Shown here piece by piece: positions 10,895-22,100 of a stretch of 64,000 bases of DNA. Under the pieces are notes generated by a model, which made no database searches, was not told the DNA's origin, and saw nothing but the letters and a program-made list of their open reading frames with translations. The first letter of the stretch is position 1; the number at the start of each line of letters is the position of its first letter. The stretch lies in NCBI GenBank assembly GCA_030549335.1, contig CM060188.1, forward strand, positions 13,250,501 to 13,314,500, in the 5' to 3' direction. This DNA comes from Pontederia crassipes (taxonomy: Eukaryota > Streptophyta > Magnoliopsida > Commelinales > Pontederiaceae). The translations under genes were made by a program, and so were the position numbers.

Positions 10895-12529
10895 TACTCT
10901 ATTGAAAGGGTGTCAAAAAATAATAATATGAATGATTTATAAAAAGTAATTATATTTTTTCCTTCCAATCTGCAATTCTCTTTCATTTCATTATTCTTGT
11001 AATAATACATTTTCATTTTTATTCATTTCCTCATACTAACATGTATCATTTTATTTTCTTTCTTTAAATTATTTTTTCTCCCTTCATTTTCAGAACTTTT
11101 GGGTTTCATTATAATCAGTTTCGGTAACTTTAAAACTTTATATAGTCTAATAAAATCTTTCCATATTGATTATTTTTTGAAAAAAAATAAAAAACTAGGT
11201 TGAAACCGATTTATCAATTTAACCCAGGTTTTTTTATTTTTTTTCGAGTCAATCTAATTTTTTATATTTCAAATTTTGATAGGAAACTAGACCAGTCCAG
11301 AAATTGATTTGCGATCAAACATATTGGATTGGCAACTTTGGTTAAAACTCATTCATCTTGTCAGATCAACTATGACCGACTTAGATGGCCATGATGTTTA
11401 CTCGATAATAATATACAAATTTATATGCTTATATAATTTTAAGTATATTCTTAATTCTTCCTGTAACTATAATGATTGCGTGTAACTTTGAATTATGAAT
11501 TTATCGCACGACGCCTCTAAATTTTATCATAATTTTTATTTTAATCATTCTGTCTAATTATGTTAAATTTTCTATTATTTTCACCTTTTATCTATTTATA
11601 AAAAATTAAAATGCCCTTTCACGATTATCTTATTTTTTTAATATTTTAAAAGTATAATATAATATAATAATAAATATTATAAAACTAAAAAAAATTTTAA
11701 AAAGATCTTTGACATTGGTGACTCGTTAAAATATGTTATTTTATTTTAAACATCAAAAGAAAGAATAGTTTGTGAAAGGATATTTTAATCTTTTCATAAA
11801 TAAAAAATTAAAAATAATAGAATCAGACAAAAAGACTTAAGTGAAAATCGTAACAAAGTTTAGGAACGTAAGGTCATAGTTCAAGATTAACCGCAATAAT
11901 TATTATAATTTAGGGAAGGTTTAATAAAATAATATTATAATTTTTCAAAAAGTATAATTCGTAATATATAATTAAATTATGATAGTAAATCATAAAAAAA
12001 TTATATTAAATAAAATTAAATTTTTTTTCTCTTGATAGAGATGTAGTAAAAAAACTTGAAATTATATAAAAAAACATATATTAAGAAATAATTGTTTTTA
12101 TGCTCCCATTTTTTTTTCAAAACTAAAATTAAAATGACATAATCAATTTATTCTTGTTACAATTCTAAAAAATATTAAAAATATAATTATAATAGATTCA
12201 GTTCAATCATTTTCCAGAAATTGTTTACAATACATATTATTATGTGTAAAATTGATTATAACTATGATATTGTATACTTTTTTTTATTGTTTTTTAGAAA
12301 AATAAATTAGAAAGTAAAGTCTAATCCAAAACTCTATGAGTATACTTGTAAATATGATGTCATAAACTTTTACTTCATTTTTATGAGACTGAGTATTATT
12401 GTTAATTTTATTCATCGTCATTATAATTTATACCATTGGGGCATCTCATAGGCATATATAGCGATAAAGAATGAAAATATAATAAACTCCTAAAAATAAT
12501 AAACAATATCACAGAATAATGTACTATGT
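10895..12529. other. AT-rich intergenic DNA
   Basis: No gene is seen. It holds a long-TIR element at about 11455-11920 and runs of A and T. Confidence 0.6.
11455..11920. mobile_element. Non-autonomous long-TIR DNA element
   Basis: The left arm (about 11455-11625, containing ATAATGATTGCG, CTCTAAATTTT and ATTAAAATGCCCTTTCAC) pairs with the inverted right arm (about 11765-11920, containing CGCAATAATTAT and GTGAAAGGATATTTTAAT). The arms are about 160 bp and diverged; the core is AT-rich and non-coding. Arm length suggests a Mutator-like deletion derivative, but I found no clear 9-bp target duplication, so the superfamily is uncertain. Confidence 0.6.
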
Positions 12530-13051
12530 ATGATTAAAATAATAAAGGTAATAGGAGAGTGTAGAATCCTCCAATCAACTACAAAATGTCATCTCATGAA
12601 TTTTGAACCTTCTCTAAAATATTATGCGAGGCAACATACAAGAAGAGGAAGTCGAGCTTATAATCTCTTCTTTGTTTATGAACGAAGATATCTGATCTCA
12701 ATTGTGCAAGAGAAGCTTTACTGTTATGTGTTACAACATTCTTGATCGAAAATCATTTTGTATCGCACTGGGGCAACAAAGAATCAGAATGCAATATCGA
12801 AAACTGAAAACGAGGAAGGAAAAAAACCACAATGTGCTGTTCCGGTGGCAGAATTGTTCCTCATAATAAATGATGGAAAGAACTTATCATGGTTAAGTTC
12901 CAAGTTCCCCTTGGACATCAGTTCCTTGACTGTGGAATTTTCGTTGTGAAGCGAGCAAGAAGCCAAGAACTATTTCAAATTCACAATGATACAATTTTTT
13001 AAGACCCGGTGCTCCCCTAACCAAAGATTTTGATGTTTGAGCACTTGGACT

Positions 13052-15248
13052 TCAAACTTGATCAAGTAGGTTACAGGAGAACTCTCCATTCCTCATCTCC
13101 AGCTTCTCTGCGTTGATCACAGCATCCAGAGAGAGGGGGCTAAAACTCCTATTGACACCGTAGAAATGAGGAAAGTAGGTGCCATTTGCTGCCTCATAGA
13201 TCAATCCTTCCCCGAGCTACAAAAGAATCAAGCCAGAAAGTTATGATGGAAGAAAAATGTTCAATTTGACTTCTTCACATCTCCATGCCACCTTGTAAGG
13301 TCTAATCTCTCTACCAATTGATATAAAAGTAGGTGTTCCAAGTCACATGGGCTAACTATGTATCTTTTAGTTTCTACATACGAATATTTCACATTTCAAA
13401 ATCCAACTTATGTGATAAGAGTATTTTGTTTTACACGAGATTAAGACGATCACATACATAAAGTTAGACAGCTTCAACGAAGTTTTCAGTATTAGCTTTT
13501 GGATAGTTGCAACATCTCTCTTAATTCAGCATTTGAAAAGGAAAAAAAAGTTTTGAGGGGTAAAATGCAAGAAATCAAAAGCCTCGTCATAGAATCTCTT
13601 GTTGATGTTTAAGATGAGGGCTGATGACAAAAATCCACATGAGACAGTAGTTCAGGTTACAATCAGAACTGGAGTTACTACTACCCTATCTATAGTCAGA
13701 CATATGTTGGTGTTGGCTGAAGGATAAAAGGTAAGGCACTTTATTCTGCCAAACACTACAGAAAATGACAAGGGTAAAGTTGATATAAAATAAAAGTTAT
13801 TCATGTGAATAATGAGATTTTCAGAGATAAGTTATTCCACCAAATGGATGGAATAGTGTTCTCCTTTTTAGCAGAATAATGTTTACTTCTTCTGTTCTAC
13901 CTTTATATCTTATTCTATTCACCAACCAAACACCATAAAGTTCCATCAACAAATTAGTCAAGGTCTAGATGCAACTGCCGTTGTTGTCTTTGCAGACAAA
14001 TTCCTCCTGCAGATCATGGTAGATAAAAGTATAGCCTTTTCTTCAGTTCTATTAAAGTAGTCACATAAGGACAAAATGGCAAATGGACCTCGGAATGCAG
14101 CATCAGCTCTCCTCCGAGATCAAGGCATTACACTTAAATCGATCGTTGACCTCCATATGGTCGGATTGCTTTCTCCTAACATCAACTTGTAGATTCCATA
14201 CAATAATCTGCTGAGCGGAACTTGTTTTCCCATTTGCTTTGGACATGAAATACTATATTGGGGCCAGGGTAGAGTTCAAAGTTCAAACTAGGAATCACGC
14301 TATTGTATGTGTAAATAATACTCTGGAAAGAGGCAAAAGTATTCTTGCTGGCTTAATGTAAACCCTCATGATTTGTGTACCAGCTTTGGACTTGCCTCTC
14401 CAACCAAAAAAGAATAAATCCTGGCTTTTAAGATTTCTATGTGGCCCAAAGAAATGACATAAAAGCAGATATGTCAGATCTAAATGGTTGTATGTCATAC
14501 ATTCTTTGTACTACAAGAATGAGACATATAAATAACTTATTCCATGGTAAGAACAAATTGCAAGAAGTATCAACATTTGTTGTATATTGAACAAACAGCT
14601 TCTCACTCTACTTATCAGAAAAAAAAATCTGTAACTCCTCTTCTGTTAGTCTGAACAGGTTAACCAGATCAAACGGCTTCCTATCTATCACCAAAGTGCA
14701 TGAACACACAGAATGATAGAAGATCAAAAGATTTCATATCAAGGCATCTGCAATTCTTCTTCTCTATCAATGAACAATAGAACTGTAGTTTTCCCTAGTC
14801 GCATAAGATATAAAATCATAAAGGAACGAGACAAGTATCCATTTCAAATCACCTTAGCAGTGCTGATCTGAAGCAAAAAGAGATCTTTCTCGGATCGGAA
14901 AAAATTATTCAGAACCATCTTCACCTGTAACAGAAGCACGCGTGACAGGAATCGGCAAAATGGTAAAACCCAAGGCCAAATCAAGGAATAATTGGATTAA
15001 AACATCATAACTCGATGAACTCGAGAACCATCTCTATAAGCGTGATACTCTTCGGACTGCCTGACCAAAAAAGGAAAAAGAAAAAAAAAACGCAAGACCT
15101 GGTGGAGATGACTGAGGTGAATGCAACCAGTCCTGCGATCGAGATCTCGGCCAAAGGTTGCTCCTGTTGTCTGGAGCTCCTCCCACTCCTGGCGGGTGCT
15201 AACTCTGTACACGAATTTTTGCGCTCTCGGAACTCCATCCTTCTCCAT
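13052..15248 (-). CDS. DUF952 domain protein, three exons
   Basis: The exons on the minus strand are 15099-15248, 14853-14924 and 13052-13216. All junctions are GT/AG and in phase 0, giving 128 residues. The protein reads MEKDGVPRAQKFVYRVSTRQ, then EWEELQTTGATFGRDLDRRT and GCIHLSHLHQ; the middle exon gives the NNFF...LFLLQI segment, and the last exon gives LGEGLIYEAANGTYFPHFYG and ends ...NLLDQV. This is the usual length and order of the plant DUF952 family (Pfam PF06108), whose biochemical role is not established. An in-frame upstream methionine at 15341 would add 31 basic residues; I prefer 15248 because family members start close to the domain. The gene is divergent from PII. Intron 2 (13217-14852) contains a candidate MITE. 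Confidence 0.88.
13705..13935. mobile_element. Candidate MITE in intron 2 of the DUF952 gene
   Basis: The left end TTGGTGTTGGCTGAAGGATA and the reverse complement of the right end, TGGTGTTTGGTTGGTGAATA, form terminal inverted repeats of about 20-25 bp around a non-coding 230-bp sequence. The right end is followed by TAA, which would fit a PIF/Harbinger target, but the left flank does not clearly repeat it. Confidence 0.45.
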
Positions 15249-16133
15249 GGCCGCCCGAGCGTTCTCTTTCCTAATCCCCTGAATAAAACCCAGAACGATA
15301 CCGAGTTTGGTTCTAAAAGGCTTTTTTTTCCTGGATTGCAAATTTTGACCATATCCATTTTATTATTAACTCGATTGAGCAAACTTTTCCATTCTCAATT
15401 CACTTTCGAAACCAGATTCCTTTCCGAATAGATTAAAAAATAAATGTGCATACGGAATATAATATATTAAAATAATAAGAAATTAAATAATGTAAAATAG
15501 ATCACAAAATTGTACTATATTTATTCAAATTGATTACAAGTGCTTTTTATGCTAACTTAAATGTTATTATTATTATTATTATTATTTACTTCTATGATTA
15601 TAAGACAAGTTCGCTAACTTATTTTGCATTTTTGTATTAATGAAATTTGTTAACTTCGGTCACAAATGAGTGGCCGTTTTTACTTGTATAATATCATTTT
15701 ACTAAATAAAGGAAGATACTAATTGAGCTCTTGAACCATTTACGTAAAATGTCACTAAGATAGTTTTAAGTAATTCCGTAATCACGATTCCTTTTTAGTT
15801 TTTCTGCCACATTTCGAAGAGGAAAAAACCAAAATTTATTTATCGTAATAATCTCGTATGAAAATGAATCGTCAATACGAGAGATCCGTTTTTCTTGCTA
15901 CAGTTACAGTTGGTAGAAATATATATTTTTTTGAAAAAAACTATTTTGAACAATTGGTTTGAGAAAGGGAAAAAATGTATGTATAATACATCGACTAGTA
16001 TTTATGCCGAATAAATTTTCATTAATAAACATTTGTATTAATTGTCCAATAAAGGGAAAAAATGGGGCGTTTGCCATTAAACCACTTGATCGCCTGCCAA
16101 GGAGTGAACCGTGAAGGCACTGCAGACAAACAC
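15249..16133. promoter_or_regulatory. Divergent intergenic region between the DUF952 and PII genes
   Basis: About 0.9 kb separates the two start codons, and it must contain both promoters and 5' leaders. It is AT-rich, with an (ATT)n run near 15568-15587. No unambiguous TATA element stands out for either gene. Confidence 0.5.
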
Positions 16134-19100
16134 ATGGCAGCCGTCCTCGTGTCGTCCGCCGCCGCCAGGCCGATGGCTCTCGGCCCCTTTCGCCCCCGTC
16201 AAGTGGAGCCTCTCTTCACGCTCCCGATTGCCACGTCCCTTGCCTCCAAGGGGAGGACGCTGTCGCCAACCCTGGTGAATCCGAGGCTGAAGCAGGCCGC
16301 GAGCCCTTCGCTGCGGCGCCCAGCGATCAGAGCTCAGAGCTCTTCTGGTAAACACCTGAAAGTACACATCTTTTCTTCACAAGAATCCAAACTCGTAAAG
16401 GAGTGCTCATTGTTTTCGTTGGTTGCCTCTGCATTGTCCGAAAGATTATGTTCCCGATGCGAGCTTTTACAAAATTGAAGCCATTTTGAGGTAAAGTTTG
16501 AACCTCTGATATCATTCGTCTGGTCACCGTCTTTGTGAAGATATATCGTCTGGGTGCACTAACGGTGCTGTAAATTTTGCATGGCTGGCGTTCTTTTGGG
16601 AAAGGAAGGCCGTGGCGACTTTCACATGTTTCTGCGGTAGGTAAAAGAAGACATTTTTCTGTAGTCGCTGGCTGTAGGTCTACACAATTTTCATTGGAGT
16701 TATTTCAGATCGAAACGGATGATTAAGATGCTCCTCTGATGACTAGGCCTTGCTGCAAATGGGAATTCGGGGAGTTACTGTCTCTGACGTTCGAGGATTT
16801 GGCGCTCAAGGTGGCTCGACAGAAAGGCATGGAGGTATGTTATTTTGGTAGCTGTCGCCCCCGGATTCATGTATGTTCATATGAGAAACATTCGCTTAAT
16901 GTTTTAGTTGATTGTGATTGCTTCTGGCCTTAAAAATCTCACAAACTTCGGCTGCGTTAAAAGTTTTTTACGCTATTTGGTGTTTCGAAGTTGTTCCATT
17001 GCTGTCTTGGAGTTGGTGTTAATTTTTCTTTTCTGGATTACCCGAGAGCGATCAGTGTTTAAAGGTTAACCCCTCCCCGCTCAACAGTGTTTTTGGGGGT
17101 TTGAAGCTCTCATATCTCAGCCCTTAACTTAGTTTACTTAGCAGCTGATCCAACTCTCATTGGTGTATTTTGTGTTAATTTTGGTTTCCTGCGTGGTAGT
17201 TGATTTAATACGTTATAGATATGGTTCTAAAAAAACATCAGGCATATGTGTGTACACACATATAACGGTTTCAGAGATGTGTTTACTGTGATACACTACG
17301 GGTTCTTGTATGTATTTAAAAAAAATGGGATATATTCTTATTCCATCTTGAGTTGAATTGAAGAGAATAAAGTCTTGAAAGATGATATTTTGTAACTAAA
17401 GGTGTAGTTATAAATACTTGATGATCGGTCATTGCAATAAACAATATAGAAATATTATACTAACATGTGGTTGAAAAAAAATGGAAAAGTGACATATGAT
17501 TAAAAAAAAGGAAAAAAAATTAATATTTGCAGGAATATAATTCCTCTGTCAAGGTTAGCGTTTTCTATGTTGTTTTATGGAAAAAACAAAGTGTTGACCA
17601 AATTAATCTTATTATGGCTAATACCTAGTTGTATTTTCTGAATAATGAGTTCCACTATTAACTTTGCAACCCAAGGAACCCACAAACTTATGTTACACAT
17701 TCTATTACCCTTTTTTCTCTGGGACAAATGTAATGTGCAACACATATAGTATACATGTACACATTCCTTAACCCCTTTTTTCTTATTGCTATCATTTGCC
17801 TTTTCTACATAAACAGTGGTTTAGTTACTAATACTGTTTCTTTTTGCTATCTGTACCATTTGACGTGGTCTTTAGGATCTGAGTTTGAGGAAGACAAGTT
17901 CATTAATAAGATTAAGATGGAAATAGTTGTCTCCAAGGACCAGGTACATTGTCTTTGAGTTATGTTCTCCATGCCTATGATTGTTTCTCTACATCTTCAA
18001 TGATCATGGGAAGAGACTTTCTTTGATTGCCAACTTTCAGAGGAATCTGTATCCTGTACACATGCAAAAATGCTTAGCCGTTTGGATAAACATTTCAACT
18101 TTTGTTGTAGCCACAAATACATGGTAAAATTCATAGAATCATCCCTGCAGCTAGCTGAAGGGATTATAAAGAGCTGGACTACAGGTGGTATTTGGAAAGT
18201 TTTGGAAAGTAAGTAAAATTTTGGTATGGATAAGGTTATCTGACTATAACCACTTTCTCAACTTAATCACTAAACTTTGTTAAACTGAAAGGTCATCCGA
18301 CCACTACATGTTTCAGACATGACCATCTCGTCTGGCTATTGGTTTCCTAGTTACAACACCGACGGGGCTGACACACACCCCATTTACCCATTTTCTCTCT
18401 CTGCCACATCGCCAATTTTATTGAAATGACATTTTCCCTCTCTTATGTGTCTATTTTTTCCTTTAGGTTATTGTCATGTTCCCATTAGTTCCACCAGTTC
18501 CTTTTTTTTTTTGGAGAAAGATTAGTTCCACCAGCTGTGAACTGAGATTTGGGTGGTGAAGCTGAATTCTAGCCTGATTATGAGATTAAGAACCACATTA
18601 GATGTCATCATTATATATAAAAATTTAGCATGAAGAAGATATGATATAGTTGAAGCCATCATTTTTCTCACAGATTTCGAACTATGGGATTCCCTCTACA
18701 AGGTTAGGGTTCAGCGTTTCTTGATGAGCTCTGACTGACGGAATGTGGCTGGATTGCTGATGTCCCACTATGATGCAAAGCATTTTTGTTGGAGATCTGA
18801 CAAGTGATCGGGACTAAGGAGATGAAGCTTTTGCTGCTTCCATTTCACACTCTCATGTGGGCTGCCATGATAGGGAGCACTGTCCTCCCAGTCTTCCCCT
18901 TCCTCCTCTGACTTCTTGTTCTCAAAATTTTACTTCTCCTTCGAGCCCAAGTACCAGCTAAGTTCTGCCACAAAGGAACTCCAGCTGAGGTGGCAGCACT
19001 AGATCACTATGGCATCTGCTTCCTTCTTTGTGGAACTGGAAGTTTTGATAGGCACAGATGTGAAGTTCTCGACAGCAACACCAAGAACAGCAGCATCTCC

Positions 19101-22100
19101 TCAGTCATTCTCCTTCCTTGACAAGATAGCCGATGGATCTCCTTTCTTCTTGTCATTGTCTGCAGTGAGAAAGGAGGTGGCCATGCTCTTCTTTGGGGTT
19201 GGAGCTGCGATAAACACATACTGCTACCACTATTTTTCGATCTGGCGTCTTGATTACCTTCTTCATATCTCCACTATCTTGTCGACATGGATGCAAAATG
19301 GAAGAGCAACGGTAGGGGGTGACAACGGACGCTGCAACTTCTTCTTGCTCAAACAAAGGGTGCATGATGAATTGAAAATAATAGACACGTAGAGAGCCAC
19401 AGTTAGAGCATTTGAAATGACTCGCTTCACACCCCGATGCCCTAGCGACCAGCTCCACACCCCGCCTCCGACAAAGCCTGCCGGCAGTGCCACTTTCCGC
19501 CTCCGGCGACCCCTGCCGGCGGCGCCATCGTCACCACCGGCGGCGCCATCGTCACCACCGGCGGCGCCATCGTTACCACCGGCGGCGCCATCGTCACCAC
19601 CGGCGGCGCCATTGTCGCCACCGGCGGCAGGACCACGATATCGTGATCCCTAGCGACCCGCTCCACCGCCGGAGGCGCCATCGTCACCACTGCCAGGAGG
19701 ACCATGACGCGTCGCTGCCCCCTGCACTTGATCGATGGCTGGACCACCTTTACTTGAGCTCGCGAAACCTGCCCCCACCGCCGACCGTCTTCGCATTGCT
19801 TCAGGTGCCTGGAACGCGGTCACTTCACGGGAGACTGCCCTGGCCCTCTTCGATGCCTCTGGTGTAGGGGTGAGGGCCACCGGCAGTCGCTCTGCCCCCA
19901 AACTCTGTTGAGGCGAACAGTCCCCAGACCTGCACACTCCTCCCCCCCTGTGATCGATGCTGCGGCGACTCCCACCATAATGTTACCATGGTTGCTGGAG
20001 ATCCAAAGAGGCGTAGACATCCTCAGCGACTGTGTCGTTGGCGAGATCAGCAGCGTCCCCCAGAGTCAGCGGCTCTTCGTTCAACCGTTATCGCCGGAGT
20101 TGGCGATTTGCCTCCTTTTCACCTCAGCCGAATTTCCTCGTCCTTATGGCTGCTCATCCCTGGGTCTGTGCAGCAGCGCGACCATCTGCTGGCGACCCAA
20201 ACTGCTGTGTCGCCGGGCACCATAGTCCGGTGGCGTCACTGGAAAGATGACGATGGAGCAGCAAGGGCGCCACAAGGGATCCGCCGGTCAGTGGACATTC
20301 AGGGGTTGCCTCTCCATCTCCAGCGGCCGGAGATCGCCCAGGCGGTGGCGCAACTAGGGAACCCCATCTTCATCGCCCTTCCGGCGCTTGGCTCGCTGGA
20401 TCTGTCCGTCACCTCCGTCGAGGTTGACCTGCGCCCTGGAACCAGCATTCCATCGTCACTGGTCCTCATCGTGGGTGTTGATAGCTTCCTCGTCCAGATA
20501 CGGTACTCCGAAGGGTCTGCGTCATGGGCGGAGGTGCTCGCCGATCATCCGCCGTGGTCGCCTCAGTCGTCTGCCATCAGGTCGGTCGCTGGACAGCCTG
20601 GCCGGACACAGCACGTGCGGACGGCACGAGGCAGCCATACTTCATTTCAAATGACCGACCCTGCTTTGAATCCTCAACTGCTTCCCATCACCACTGTTCC
20701 AATACATAATCCCCTCCACCACGGAAAACCGTCGGCAATCCTCCAGCAACCAGACACCTCCAACCCGCCTGCAACTCCCCCACCGCCACAGCAGCCGCAC
20801 CACACCAACCATGCGCCTTGAGCACGGCTGTCACGCGCTGCGGGTTCCGGTCACGTGGATGACAGGACACAGGACACCCTCGGAGCTGCATCAGACCCTC
20901 CCATCCCCCTCTCAGCAAATTTCGCCCCATTCCCCTGTCCTTGGCTAGACACCTTTAGTCTCGCCGCTCGTATGTTTCTCTCTGCCCGTGCTCACCGGCA
21001 TCCCGGTGGTCATCCCGCTGTCGACCACACCCACCGGCGATGATCTCACAGCCCCTCTCTGCCACCAGCGCCGTCGGCTTGCTCAGCATGTTACGCCACC
21101 ACCACCAGCAGGACAGCAGTCACCATCTTCGCCGCCCCAGCAGCCCATGGGAGGTGCATCACAGAACGGGCCAGCTTCGCCGGATGCTGACGGGGATCAT
21201 GGGGCGAATGAAGAGTCTGACCCTGCTGCAGAATCTACCGGCCTCCATCATACCCGCAGGTGGGCACTAAAAGGTGTGGCTTTACACCGGCCCCTATAGT
21301 ACATGCTCACCCACCCTAGGAGCAGCCACAGGAAATGCCCGGCACCGCGACCATTGGAGGGACAGCAGCTGCCCACGCAGTTGTCGTCGCTATTGCTGCC
21401 AATGAGACATCAGCCGTCCATGCAGTCATCACTGCCACCGCCCCAGCAGCCCGTGACGGGGGTACACCGCTGACCACGCCGGACTCGCTGGATAGTGAGG
21501 ACAGGGATGATGGGGTGTGTCTCCTCGCCGGGTGGTCGGATGAAGAGGTTTGCCTAGTTGCGGAGGCTGCCGGCCTCCGCCACACACGTCGGCAGCCACG
21601 GGCAAAAGGAGTGGCCTCCCAACAAGGGGATGGTAATCACATGGAAGGCGACGGATAAATGGACGGTGGATGTGCTCCCCCTTTGAATCCGAGCACCCGA
21701 CGACTGTTTGGGGGTCCAATGATCTCTCATCACCGGAAGACTGTTTCATAGTTGGCACGGAGGTGTATGGTAATCACTCCAAGGTTTAGCACAATAGAGA
21801 TTGAGGTGGAGGACGCCATTTGCGACTTTTTGGCTGGTGCCCGGGCCATTTTGGCACCAGTGCAGCAAACCTACTTTTGGGTGGGGAGAGATGCCGATTT
21901 GCTTTTGGGTGGGGAGAGATGCTTGGTTGATTGTTTTTTGTACTCAACATCTTCTTTTTGGGATCGGGGCCTTGCTTGATGAGATATTTTCCTTTTGTTG
22001 CTGCGCTCCCTTTGAGAGCCTACACTTGTACTCTTTACTTTCATTCCACAGTTATATATATTTGGATGACACCCACACCTCTGTTGGCCATCCTTTTTCT

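Noticed and set aside
19487-19867. His/Arg-rich frame (HRRRHRHHRRR) in the PII intron
   Set aside because: Alternative frame of the 21-bp minisatellite within LINE ORF1.
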